The notes under the pieces were generated by a model. That model ran no database searches. It was given only the letters and a program-made list of their open reading frames with translations, and was not told the origin of the DNA. A stretch of DNA of 21,491 bases from an uncultured Acidaminococcus sp. (GTDB lineage Bacteria > Bacillota > Negativicutes > Acidaminococcales > Acidaminococcaceae): contig CAJMHI010000033.1 of NCBI GenBank assembly GCA_905213155.1, positions 1 to 21,491 of the forward strand. Reading direction: 5' to 3'. The first letter of the stretch is position 1; every line of letters begins with the position of its first letter. A program made the translations under genes and the position numbers. Shown here piece by piece: positions 1-7,541 of this stretch.

Positions 1-90
1 AAGTTTGGCGCTTATTATTATGGTAGTCCTTTTGTTACGATGTGGGTCATTTTTTCCCGGCCCTTTGGGTCAATTATAGCCCGGCCTTAA
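1..90 (+). CDS. possible 3' end of an unidentified membrane protein (partial)
   Basis: The window opens inside or just after a gene. Frame 1 is open to tandem stops TAA TAG at 88-93 and reads as an aromatic, hydrophobic tail ending FGSIIARP. Frame 2 is open to TAG at 77-79 and also reads as a membrane segment (LALIIMVVLLL). I cannot decide between them from this much sequence, and I do not recognise the protein. Because frame 1 is also the frame of the next small gene, a permease gene broken by the two stops is another possibility. Confidence 0.3.
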   Translation, partial: KFGAYYYGSPFVTMWVIFSRPFGSIIARP

Positions 91-117
91 TAGTTTGGCC
101 GCTGGGGTGTGGAATAT

Positions 118-264
118 ATGACGCAGGACCCGGAAATTGTAGCATCCCTGATTATAGGGACCATCATTGGCGTTGTCTTTTTCCGGGGCGTTCCGGTAGG
201 GCCCATGATTGCCAGCGGCATGTTGTACGCCTGCATGAAGGTGCTGCACTTGTTTATTTCTTGA
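118..264 (+). CDS. small membrane protein, 48 aa, function unknown
   Basis: A 48-residue protein, MTQDPEIVASLIIG onwards, with one clear hydrophobic helix around residues 7-23 and a second weaker one around 28-47. Third codon positions are GC-rich like the neighbouring genes, which supports real coding. ATG 118 is preceded by GGTGTGGAATAT, the same 12 bases that precede the amidohydrolase start at 1752, which supports this start. It ends 74 bases before the permease gene and probably belongs to the same operon. It could be a short transporter subunit or the tail of a broken permease: its frame stays open upstream only to the tandem stops at 88-93. I do not recognise a family. Confidence 0.55.
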   Translation: MTQDPEIVASLIIGTIIGVVFFRGVPVGPMIASGMLYACMKVLHLFIS

Positions 265-338
265 AGAAGGTGGTGATATAAAAAGACGGTATAGGATAAG
301 GAGCAGAAATATACTAACACTTTAGGAGGACAAGAAGC

Positions 339-1733
339 ATGGGTAAGAAAAAAGCGGGTTCTATTAATGCATTCGTCATCGTCTTCGGGGTCATTATTTT
401 CTGTTGGGTATTATCCTTCTTTATTTCCCCGGGAGCCTTCGACAGACAGGTGCTCAACGGACGGACCGTCGTTGTAGCAAATTCTTTCCACAGCGTGACA
501 AAAGTTTATCTGGGACCGGAAGCTATTTTCCAGGCGATTCCTAATGGTCTTGTGTCCAGCGGTAGCATGATGTTTTTGGTTATGCTGGTAGCGGGTTGCA
601 TTGAGGTCTATAAACGGACGGGAACGCTGGATAAAGCCGTGGCCAGCGTCCTCACAAAATCCGATACGCTGGGCTCTGAAAAGATCCTTGTGGCTATTAT
701 GATTGTTTTTGGCTGCCTGGGAGGCTTTTTGGGCTGGAACGAGCAAATCGTGCCCTTTATCCCTATCATTATGTCCTTGTGTTTGGCATTAGGATACGAT
801 CTGATGACCGGCATTGCCTGCTCTGCAATGGTCGACATGATTAGTTTTTCTTTTTCGCCTACCAGTGTTTATACGGTAGGGATTTCAGACGAAATTGCGG
901 AATTACCTATGTTTTCCGGATTTACTTTTCGGTTAATTCTACTCATTATCGCCAATCTGATCATGTACTGGTATGTACTGCGCTATGCCCGTGGCGTCAA
1001 AACGGGGCGGAGAGAGTCTTTAACTGCTGACTTGGACGACAGCCATTTTCGTATTGATTATAGCAAGGCGACCTCTGATCCTATGAACGTACGCCAAAAG
1101 TTATCTCTGGTGGTATTTTTGGTCACGTTCGTTGCTTCCATTGTAGGGGTATCCACATTTGGATGGTCCATGAATGACCTTTCGGCTTGTTTCCTGTTTA
1201 CATCTGTAGCGGCAGGACTGATTAACCGGGTAGCGCCTGATGCATTGGTTAACACCATTATTGCCGGTGCTAAAGATGGCCTGGCTCCAGCACTGGTTAT
1301 CGGCCTGGCACGGGGGATTCAATGGATCTTAACTAAATCTGCCATTATTGACCCGATTATCAACAGTATTTCCCAGCCACTGATGACCATGCCAAAATAT
1401 TTAACACCTATTGCGGTTATGATTGTTATCGCACTCTTTAATGGCCTCATTACTTCCGGATCAGCAAAAGCTATGGCACTCATGCCTATTTTAATTCCGC
1501 TTGCGGATCTGGTGGGCATGACACGGCAGACCATGATTTTAGCGTTCCAGTTTGGGGATGGGTTGACCAACTCTGCCTGGTTTACCAGTGGAACTTTACT
1601 GATCTTCCTTACTATTGCTGGCATTCCGTTGAAAAAATGGTGGAAGTTTGTGACCCCATTACTGCTATTGCTATCCGTAGTTTGCGTTATTGCGCTGATT
1701 GTAGCCACTAAAATCAACTACGGGCCATTTTAA
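339..1733 (+). CDS. YfcC/DcuC-family permease
   Basis: A 464-residue polytopic inner-membrane protein of the YfcC branch of the C4-dicarboxylate anaerobic carrier (DcuC) family. Family features are visible in order: an N-terminal helix ending FFISPGAFDR, the block GWNEQIVPFIPIIM around residue 130, LGYDLMTGIACSAM, the segment VGISDEIAELPMFSGFTFR, LVIGLARGIQWIL near residue 320, and the C-terminal blocks TSGSAKAMALMPILIPLADLVG and FQFGDGLTNSAWFTSG. The start has a good RBS (AGGAGGA near 325). The amidohydrolase gene follows after 18 bases, so the pair is probably cotranscribed. Substrates of YfcC proteins are poorly defined; with an M20D hydrolase downstream, uptake of an acylated amino acid, a dipeptide or a similar small anion is a reasonable inference. 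Family call is firm, substrate is not. Confidence 0.88.
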   Translation: MGKKKAGSINAFVIVFGVIIFCWVLSFFISPGAFDRQVLNGRTVVVANSFHSVTKVYLGPEAIFQAIPNGLVSSGSMMFLVMLVAGCIEVYKRTGTLDKAVASVLTKSDTLGSEKILVAIMIVFGCLGGFLGWNEQIVPFIPIIMSLCLALGYDLMTGIACSAMVDMISFSFSPTSVYTVGISDEIAELPMFSGFTFRLILLIIANLIMYWYVLRYARGVKTGRRESLTADLDDSHFRIDYSKATSDPMNVRQKLSLVVFLVTFVASIVGVSTFGWSMNDLSACFLFTSVAAGLINRVAPDALVNTIIAGAKDGLAPALVIGLARGIQWILTKSAIIDPIINSISQPLMTMPKYLTPIAVMIVIALFNGLITSGSAKAMALMPILIPLADLVGMTRQTMILAFQFGDGLTNSAWFTSGTLLIFLTIAGIPLKKWWKFVTPLLLLLSVVCVIALIVATKINYGPF

Positions 1734-1751
1734 AAGAAGGTGTGGAATATT

Positions 1752-2930
1752 ATGGATGTAAAAGAACAGGTGGAAGCTCTGCAGGAGGAACTGGTTGCCT
1801 TACGGCGGCATTTTCATCAACACCCAGAACAGTCTTGGAAAGAAAAAGAAACACAAAAGTATATTATGAATTATTTAGACAAGCTGGGAATTCCCAATGT
1901 AAAGTCCTGTGAGACTGGCGTTATTGGAACGCTGAAAGGCGCTAAGTCCTCTGACCGCATTATTGGGATTCGGGCAGATATTGATGCACTACCCGTGACC
2001 GAGCTGGCAAGTCCTGCCTATAAATCTCAAAATGAAGGCACCATGCACGCCTGCGGGCATGATACCCACATTACAATTCTACTGGGAACGGCTAAACTGC
2101 TGGCCAGTATGAAGGACGAACTCACAGTGACGGTACGGTTCTTGTTTCAACCTGCCGAGGAGCAGATTGATAACAGTGGCGCTGCCTATATGAAAGAAGA
2201 CCCTCTGGTAAAAGCCTGTGACCGGCTGATTGCGCTGCATATCTGGAGCATGATTCCCTGCGGCTGTGCTTCCTTGCGGTATGGGCCGGTGATGAGCGCA
2301 GCAGATACGTTTGATGTCTATGTAAAAGGAAAAGGGGGGCATGGAGCTCTTCCTCATCAAACCATTGACCCCGTTGTGGCGGGCTCCCAGTTTGTTACAG
2401 ATTTGCAGGCGGTGGTAGCACGGGAAGTAAATCCACTAGAACCAGCGGTGATCAGCGTGACGGCATTTAATGCGGGAACAACTTCTAATGTCATTCCAGG
2501 AGAAGCCCATCTGCAGGGAACGGCTCGTACTTTCAATCCTGCCTTGCGGGAATCCTATCCGAAAATCCTGGAACGGGTTGCCAAAGGCATTGGCGTGGTT
2601 TCCCGGGCAGAAATAGAAACCAACTATCACTACGGCCCACCGCCCATGCTTAATGACGCAGCGTGCGTGGATACCGGACGCAAAGCCTGTGCTGCTGTTT
2701 TTGCAAAAGATAAATTGGTAGATTGGGAATTGCAAATGGGAGGAGAGGATTTTGCCAAGTATTACAATCCCAAATGCTTGCTCCTCCTTGGGGGCGGTCT
2801 TCCGGAAGAAGAGCATCGCTATCCCCAGCATAGTCCCTACTTTGATATTGATGAACGAGCCTTGGGGTTAGGCGTACAGTATTTTGTCCAATATGTGCTG
2901 GAGTGGGAAAAAGAGCTGAAATTTGTGTAG
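1752..2930 (+). CDS. M20D family amidohydrolase (N-acyl-amino acid / hippurate hydrolase type)
   Basis: A 392-residue metal-dependent amidohydrolase that cleaves an acyl group or small conjugate from an amino acid, probably in the cytoplasm since no signal peptide is visible. Seen: HQHPEQSWKE at the N-terminus, GIRADIDALP at 72-81, the metal-site motif MHACGHDTH with Cys101 and His103, PAEE at 134-137, LHIW with His163, the dimerisation-domain motif GKGGHGALPH, GGEDFAKY near the end, and HSPYFDIDE with His360. The Cys-Gly-His form is typical of subfamily M20D (IAA-amino acid hydrolase, hippuricase, N-acyl-L-amino acid hydrolase) rather than DapE or PepT. I chose ATG 1752 (AGAAGG 11 bases upstream) over the in-frame GTG at 1740, which lies on that RBS. 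The exact substrate cannot be read from sequence. Confidence 0.9.
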   Translation: MDVKEQVEALQEELVALRRHFHQHPEQSWKEKETQKYIMNYLDKLGIPNVKSCETGVIGTLKGAKSSDRIIGIRADIDALPVTELASPAYKSQNEGTMHACGHDTHITILLGTAKLLASMKDELTVTVRFLFQPAEEQIDNSGAAYMKEDPLVKACDRLIALHIWSMIPCGCASLRYGPVMSAADTFDVYVKGKGGHGALPHQTIDPVVAGSQFVTDLQAVVAREVNPLEPAVISVTAFNAGTTSNVIPGEAHLQGTARTFNPALRESYPKILERVAKGIGVVSRAEIETNYHYGPPPMLNDAACVDTGRKACAAVFAKDKLVDWELQMGGEDFAKYYNPKCLLLLGGGLPEEEHRYPQHSPYFDIDERALGLGVQYFVQYVLEWEKELKFV

Positions 2931-2937
2931 CTCTTTT
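2909..2937 (+). terminator. hairpin over the stop codon of the amidohydrolase gene
   Basis: Perfect 9-bp stem AAAAGAGCT / AGCTCTTTT with an 11-base loop. The TAG stop (2928-2930) overlaps the start of the right arm, and the arm ends in CTTTT. The stem is AU-rich, so this is a plausible but not strong terminator for the upstream operon. It lies just ahead of the promoter of the next gene. Confidence 0.5.
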
Positions 2938-2945
2938 ACCAACTT

Positions 2946-2974
2946 TTGACAACTCGTTCTGACTAATTTATAAT
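2946..2974 (+). promoter_or_regulatory. consensus sigma-70-type promoter of the ATPase-DUF4143 gene
   Basis: TTGACA at 2946-2951, a 17-base spacer, and TATAAT at 2969-2974: both hexamers are perfect. The start point would be near 2981, inside the right arm of the inverted repeat, followed by the RBS AAAAGGGGG (2994-3002) and ATG 3012. Confidence 0.85.
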
Positions 2975-2995
2975 TGAACTATAAATTAGTCAGAA
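2957..2995. promoter_or_regulatory. 16-bp perfect inverted repeat spanning the -10 box (operator candidate)
   Basis: The left arm at 2957-2972 (TTCTGACTAATTTATA) and the right arm at 2980-2995 are exact reverse complements, with a 7-base centre ATTGAAC. The repeat covers most of the spacer, the TATAAT box and the expected start point, where a repressor would block polymerase. The transcript would start too late to contain both arms, so a DNA operator is more likely than an RNA hairpin. The binding protein is unknown. Confidence 0.7.
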
Positions 2996-3011
2996 AAGGG
3001 GGCCGACCTGT

Positions 3012-4250
3012 ATGGAATACATCTCACGTCATATCGAGTCTTATCTTAAAAAGGCTGATACAAATTTTAAAGCTCTTTTAGTTACTGGTGCAAGACAAAT
3101 AGGTAAGTCTACGATGTTGCGCCATTTGTATCCAGATTTGCCCTATATTACCTTTGATGATCCTGTAGTGTTAGAACAGGCCCGATCGGAACCAGGGTTG
3201 TTTTTTCGGAACCATCCTTATCCTGTGATTTTGGATGAAGTGCAATACATCCAGGAATTATTTCCGTATATCAAGTTGTCTTGTGACAGAACAGAAGAGA
3301 AAGGTCTATTTTTCTTAACGGGTTCCCAATCTTTCCAACTGATGCATCACGTGTCGGAATCGTTGGCAGGCCGTATTGCTGTTTTGCAATTAACCGGTCT
3401 TTCTATGCGGGAGATAGACCATATCCCTTGTAACGTGCCATTCATTCCCAATGAAGCCTATGTAAAGCAACGAGCGCAGACGGCCAAACACCATGTTGCT
3501 ATATGGCAATTGATTCATAGAGGAGGCTATCCTGCTTTATATGAAAATCCGTCGATGGATTGGCAGTTATTTTATGCTTCCTATGTGCAGACCTACTTGA
3601 GCAGGGATGTCAATGACCTATTGAAAGTAAAAGACCATATGAAGTTTATACGATTTCTAACGGCTATGGCCGCACGTACAGGGCAGATATTAAATTACAG
3701 CAAAGTGGCTGAGCAGGCGGATATTACCGCTTCTACCGCTAAAGAATGGACGTCTGTACTTGAGGCCTCAGGGCTTATTTATCTGCTGCAGCCATTCTCC
3801 AATTCGGCTTTGCACAGAGCTATCAAGGCCCCGAAACTGTATTTTCGTGATACCGGGTTAGTTTGTTTCCTGACGAAATATCAAACCGCTGAAAACGCTA
3901 TGAACGGCGCTATGGCAGGAGAGCTGTTCGAAACATTTGTTGTATCGGAAATCTTGAAAACATTTTCTAATGCGGGCATGGATCCTCGTATGCATGTTTC
4001 CTATTATCGTGGTAAAGATAAGGTTGAGTCCAGAGAAGCGGAGATTGATCTTTTAATTGAAGAGGGGGATACGATCCACCCGGTAGAAATTAAACTTTCG
4101 GCGAATCCGAAACTATCCATGACTAATGCCTTTGATGTAATTCATAAAATTAAGGGGAAAAAGCGTGGACTGGGAGTCATTCTGTGTATGTATGAGCAGC
4201 CTCTGTGGTTGAATGAGCACACAGTAGCCTTGCCAATAGAGTATATTTAA
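3012..4250 (+). CDS. ATP-binding protein with AAA-type ATPase and DUF4143 domains (1)
   Basis: A 412-residue protein of the widespread ATPase-DUF4143 family, whose physiological role is largely unknown. The N-terminal P-loop domain shows Walker A GARQIGKST (26-34), the conserved YITFDDP segment, Walker B VILDEVQ (72-78) and a sensor-like FLTGSQ. A winged-helix-like stretch follows (TGQILNYSKVAEQADITASTAKEW), then DUF4143, whose C-terminal part carries a PD-(D/E)XK-like pattern: GELFE, EIDLLIE and PVEIK. The RBS AAAAGGGGG lies 9 bases before ATG. It has its own consensus promoter inside an inverted repeat and appears to be a single gene. Codon use is more AT-rich than in the metabolic genes here, consistent with acquisition. 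A second family member lies at 19841-21061 but is clearly divergent. Confidence 0.88.
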   Translation: MEYISRHIESYLKKADTNFKALLVTGARQIGKSTMLRHLYPDLPYITFDDPVVLEQARSEPGLFFRNHPYPVILDEVQYIQELFPYIKLSCDRTEEKGLFFLTGSQSFQLMHHVSESLAGRIAVLQLTGLSMREIDHIPCNVPFIPNEAYVKQRAQTAKHHVAIWQLIHRGGYPALYENPSMDWQLFYASYVQTYLSRDVNDLLKVKDHMKFIRFLTAMAARTGQILNYSKVAEQADITASTAKEWTSVLEASGLIYLLQPFSNSALHRAIKAPKLYFRDTGLVCFLTKYQTAENAMNGAMAGELFETFVVSEILKTFSNAGMDPRMHVSYYRGKDKVESREAEIDLLIEEGDTIHPVEIKLSANPKLSMTNAFDVIHKIKGKKRGLGVILCMYEQPLWLNEHTVALPIEYI

Positions 4251-4251
4251 C

Positions 4252-4296
4252 TGACAACTTTTTTGTTGCAATTTAGAAAAAATTGTTATAAATTAG
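4252..4296 (+). repeat. imperfect downstream copy of the ATPase promoter region
   Basis: TGACAACT (4252-4259) and TATAAATTAG (4287-4296) repeat, in the same order and at nearly the same spacing (27 versus 25 bases between them), the blocks at 2947-2954 and 2980-2989 upstream of the ATPase gene. The middle parts are only loosely alike and the inverted repeat is not preserved. It starts one base after the ATPase stop codon. It could act as a weak promoter for the gene at 4346 (TTGCAA at 4266-4271, TATAAA at 4287-4292, spacer only 15), or be a relic of a duplication or insertion. Confidence 0.45.
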
Positions 4297-4345
4297 CCAA
4301 AATTTAACAGGGAATGCGATTGATTCTCTGAAAGCAAAGGACTAT

Positions 4346-4795
4346 ATGGAATTTGTCAAGAAATTACTCGACCGATTTATCGGGGCAAAGAGAATATATC
4401 AGTTTGCCGATGAGGAATATTTTCCTGAATGGGATAGGCTCAAACCGGCGGAGAAAACTGTAGTGTCAGAAAACGTATCCCACAGACTGTTTCGCAGGTA
4501 TTGGTGGGGCGTAGTACCGGCGGATATCTTTGTGGGATTGCTAATGCTGGGACTCTGCGCAGTTATCTTTTTCCATATTCCCCTTCCGAGTTACATCAAG
4601 CTTGGGACCTATACCGCTGTCGTGGTTAAAAATGGACAAGCTCAGTATTATCATGGGACAGTGGAGTTGGGCTTTGTCGTTGGGATATCGCTGCTGCAAA
4701 TGATTGGCTGGGCGCTGGCCTGGCTGATCTGCGTGTGTTCCTGGCGGAAAGATATCTTACTGAGTGAATGCAAAAAAAGGGCTGTGAAAAAATGA
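4346..4795 (+). CDS. hypothetical membrane protein, 149 aa
   Basis: I do not recognise this protein. It has a charged N-terminal cytoplasmic-type segment of about 50 residues (MEFVKKLLDRFIGAKRIYQF onwards), a first membrane helix around residues 56-78 (ending FFHIPLP), a connecting segment of about 28 residues with several Tyr residues, a second helix around 107-132 (VVGISLLQMIGWALAWLICVC), and a short basic tail ending KKRAVKK. The start ATG has a modest RBS (AAAGG near 4336). It follows the ATPase-DUF4143 gene by 95 bases and its stop codon sits inside the terminator stem. Whether it works with the ATPase is not shown. Confidence 0.7.
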   Translation: MEFVKKLLDRFIGAKRIYQFADEEYFPEWDRLKPAEKTVVSENVSHRLFRRYWWGVVPADIFVGLLMLGLCAVIFFHIPLPSYIKLGTYTAVVVKNGQAQYYHGTVELGFVVGISLLQMIGWALAWLICVCSWRKDILLSECKKRAVKK

Positions 4796-4816
4796 TTCCT
4801 CATTTTTTCACAGCCC
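4779..4816. terminator. bidirectional terminator, 17-bp perfect stem
   Basis: The left arm at 4779-4795 (GGGCTGTGAAAAAATGA) and the right arm at 4800-4816 are exact reverse complements around a TTCC loop. On the minus strand the stem is followed by seven T residues, so it is a textbook terminator for potABCD. On the plus strand the T tract is weaker. The TGA stop of the gene at 4346 is the last three bases of the left arm. Confidence 0.9.
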
Positions 4817-4834
4817 CTATTTGATTGGTACTCG

Positions 4835-5896
4835 TTATTTCACGGTTTTAAGTTCTGTCCAGTATTGGTCGTACATGGTGATTGCATCACCGATGTCTTT
4901 CAGCCATTCTCCTTTTTTGATTTCCTCCACAGCGGTTTTCAGCATGGGGTTATTCAGGTATTCCTGGGAATGGTATTGGCGAGCTTGTTCGTTGGGATCA
5001 TTATACCCGATGGCTTCGTAGTTCTTGGCACTGACTTTGGGATCATACAGGAAGTTGATGAATTTCTCTGCCAGGGCTTTATGTTTGGCGCCTTTGGGAA
5101 TGGCCAGAGTATCTGCCCAAACGATGGTGCCTTCTTTGGGAATCACGTAGGCAACATTGGGATTATCCTTATAGGTGAAGGCGGCATCCCCGGACCACAT
5201 GGTCCCGATCCAGGCTTCTTCGGCAATAAATTTCTGCTTAATGCTATCGGTATCGTAAGCCATAACACTGGGGGCTAAGGTCTTCAGGTCCTCAAAAGCA
5301 GATTTTACTTGTGCGGGGTCCGTGGAATTAACGGACCAACTGTGCTTTTTCAAATCCATGCCCAGCACTTCCCGGCTGTCGTTTAACAGAATAACCCGCC
5401 CCTTATATTCCGGGTTCCACAAGTCCTGCCAGGACGTGGGAGGTGTTTTTACGTATTTTTTGTTGTACACGATACCCGTCATTCCCCAAGTGTACACTAC
5501 GGTGTAGTCCCCGTTGGGATCAAATTCCGGATGTTGGAGGCTGGGCATAATGTTTTTGGCATTGGGGATGGCCTCTTTATCCAGCTTTTCCAATAAGCCC
5601 AGTTTTGTCATGGTGGTGACCATGTAATCAGACGGTTGGATTACGTCGTACTGGCTGCCGCCGGCCTGTAGTTTGGCCAGCAGTTCCTCATTATTGGCAA
5701 ACACATCATAGTTGACCTTGCAATGGTATTCTTTCTCAAATGCCTTAATGACTTCGGGATCAAAGTTGTCTGCCCAGCTAAATACGTTGAGCACTTGTGC
5801 ATCTTCTGCGGCCTGCTTATTACTGTCCCCGCAGCCCGCTGCTACAAGGAGCAGTAAGGCAGAACAAAGACACAGGAACCATTTTATTTTTTTCAT
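4835..5896 (-). CDS. potD: spermidine/putrescine ABC transporter, substrate-binding lipoprotein PotD
   Basis: A 353-residue periplasmic polyamine-binding protein. The N-terminus is a lipoprotein signal (MKKIKWFLCLCSALLLLVAAGC) with lipobox VAAGC, so the mature protein would be lipid-anchored at the cell surface or in the periplasm. PotD features follow: NVFSWADNFDPEVIKAFEKEY, VNYDVFANNEELLAKLQAGG, YDVIQPSDYMV, TWGMTGIVYNKKYV, and WSGDAAFTYKDNPNVAYVIPKEG, with the usual C-terminal IGYNDPN region. It is the last gene of potABCD and starts 6 bases after the potC stop, with RBS AAAGGA. Family members bind spermidine, putrescine or both; which one cannot be read here. Confidence 0.93.
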   Translation of the reverse strand: MKKIKWFLCLCSALLLLVAAGCGDSNKQAAEDAQVLNVFSWADNFDPEVIKAFEKEYHCKVNYDVFANNEELLAKLQAGGSQYDVIQPSDYMVTTMTKLGLLEKLDKEAIPNAKNIMPSLQHPEFDPNGDYTVVYTWGMTGIVYNKKYVKTPPTSWQDLWNPEYKGRVILLNDSREVLGMDLKKHSWSVNSTDPAQVKSAFEDLKTLAPSVMAYDTDSIKQKFIAEEAWIGTMWSGDAAFTYKDNPNVAYVIPKEGTIVWADTLAIPKGAKHKALAEKFINFLYDPKVSAKNYEAIGYNDPNEQARQYHSQEYLNNPMLKTAVEEIKKGEWLKDIGDAITMYDQYWTELKTVK

Positions 5897-5902
5897 AGGG
5901 CA

Positions 5903-6700
5903 TCAGTCCTTTCTAGAAGTATGGTAGCTGTTTTGCTGCAGTAGCTGGGAAATTACCACAAGGGATATGGTAACCAGCATCATGCAGGTGGACAGGGCAT
6001 TGATTTGCGGAGAAATTCCCCGTTTAACCATGGCGTAGATATACAGCGGCAACGTGGTGGAATTGGGTCCTGCCACGAAGAAGCTGATAACAAAATCATC
6101 AATGGATAAGGTAAAGGCCATAAGCGCCCCGGCAATCACCCCAGGGAGAATCATGGGCAGCGTGACATAGCGGAACGTCTGCAAGGGCGTGGCATACAAA
6201 TCGCTGGCAGCTTCTTCCAAATCCTGCTGCATACCTTCTAAGCGGGCGCCTACGGTAATCACTACAAAGGAAAGACAGAAGGTGATATGGGCAATAATCA
6301 AAGTCGGTTTGCCCAGGGACAGACCCGTCTGGGAAAATAAAACCAAAAGGGACAGACCCATCACGATTTCCGGAATTAAAATAGGCAGATACAGCAGGGA
6401 ATTAATCACTGCTTTGTATTTGTACTGGTAGCGGTGCAGGGCCATGGCCGCAAAGGTTCCCATTACCGTGGTGGCAACTGTGGTGACAGAAGCGATAATG
6501 AGACTGTTAGAGAGGGCTTCCAATACCCGGTCGTTATCCAGGAGGGATACATACCATTGCAGCGTAAAGCCGGTCCATACCGCATTAATCCGGGAAGCAT
6601 TAAAAGAATACAGGGATAGAATAAGCAGTGGCAGGTACAAAAAGACCAGAACGGCCAGAGAATAGGCCAGGAGGGTGGCACTACGCCAGTTTTTCTTCAT
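5903..6700 (-). CDS. potC: polyamine ABC transporter permease PotC
   Basis: A 265-residue inner-membrane permease, about six helices, forming the import channel with PotB. The typical PotC start is visible (LAYSLAVLVFLYLPLLILSLYSFN) and the EAA loop that contacts the ATPase reads EAASDLYATPLQTFRYVTLP. A conserved FTLSIDDFVISFFVAGP segment follows. The reading frame overlaps the end of potB by 20 bases and has its own RBS, AAAGGAGG, so translation is probably coupled. Its stop lies just before the potD start. Confidence 0.93.
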   Translation of the reverse strand: MKKNWRSATLLAYSLAVLVFLYLPLLILSLYSFNASRINAVWTGFTLQWYVSLLDNDRVLEALSNSLIIASVTTVATTVMGTFAAMALHRYQYKYKAVINSLLYLPILIPEIVMGLSLLVLFSQTGLSLGKPTLIIAHITFCLSFVVITVGARLEGMQQDLEEAASDLYATPLQTFRYVTLPMILPGVIAGALMAFTLSIDDFVISFFVAGPNSTTLPLYIYAMVKRGISPQINALSTCMMLVTISLVVISQLLQQNSYHTSRKD

Positions 6701-7541
6701 GGGATGCGCCTCCTTTCTGGGCTTCCAACGCTTTATAATAAAGCAGAATCATCACAAGGGCTAAAAGCGCCAAAATGATGGATAGGGCTGAGCCAAAAGG
6801 CCAGTCCCGGGCTGCCAGAAATTGGTTTTGGATAATATTGCCAATAAGGGCACTTTTGGCGCCGCCCATAATATCCGGCACTACAAACATCCCCAAAGAG
6901 GAAATAAAGACCAAAATGGAGCCTGCCGCTACTCCGGGCGTCGTCAAGGGAAAAGTAACCTTTCGGAAGGCGGTAAGAGGCGGAGCACCCAAGTCGCTGG
7001 CGGCTTCCAAAAGCCGCTTATCCATTTGCTCTAGGGAAACATAAATCGGTAGCACCATATAGGGCAGCAGTGCATACACCATGCCCAGCATCACCGCCGC
7101 ATCGTTATACAAAAGGGACAAGGGCTGCTTGATGAGCCCCATCTGTAGCAAAAACGTATTGAGCAGGCCCTGGCTGCGGAGAATGATGACCCAGGAAAAA
7201 GAGCGGATCAGGAAATTGATCCAAAAAGGAATCATCACAAGAATAATCCCTGCCTGCTGCCACTTTTTGGGGATGAGCATGGCAATGGTATAGGCTACCG
7301 GATACCCCAGCGCAAAAGTGAGCAGCGTAGTTATGATCGCCGTAACGAGTGTGGTGGCAAAAATCTGTAAATAGAGCGGTTCCAGAAAACGGGCATAGTT
7401 TGCCACCGTCCAGTGGAATACAATCTGCCCATAGGGCGTACGGGAGGCAAAGGACACGGCTACCACAATCAAAAGCGGCAGAGCAAAGAAAATCCCCAGC
7501 CACAAGAGGGCTGGCATGACCAGCAACTTTCCCCGCTTCAT
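6681..7541 (-). CDS. potB: polyamine ABC transporter permease PotB
   Basis: A 286-residue inner-membrane permease with about six helices, partner of PotC. Seen: the start LLVMPALLWLGIFFALPLLIVVAVSF, the motif NFLIRSFSWVIIL found in PotB proteins, and the EAA loop EAASDLGAPPLTAFRKVTFPL. It overlaps potA by an ATGA junction (7538-7541), which indicates translational coupling, and overlaps potC at the other end. Confidence 0.93.
   Translation of the reverse strand: MKRGKLLVMPALLWLGIFFALPLLIVVAVSFASRTPYGQIVFHWTVANYARFLEPLYLQIFATTLVTAIITTLLTFALGYPVAYTIAMLIPKKWQQAGIILVMIPFWINFLIRSFSWVIILRSQGLLNTFLLQMGLIKQPLSLLYNDAAVMLGMVYALLPYMVLPIYVSLEQMDKRLLEAASDLGAPPLTAFRKVTFPLTTPGVAAGSILVFISSLGMFVVPDIMGGAKSALIGNIIQNQFLAARDWPFGSALSIILALLALVMILLYYKALEAQKGGASHEEKLA

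Noticed and set aside
42..281. 79-residue plus-strand frame
   Set aside because: It is out of frame with the hydrophobic 48-residue protein, reads through its region with a non-protein-like composition (GLFPGRSGRAHDC-type), and has no RBS.
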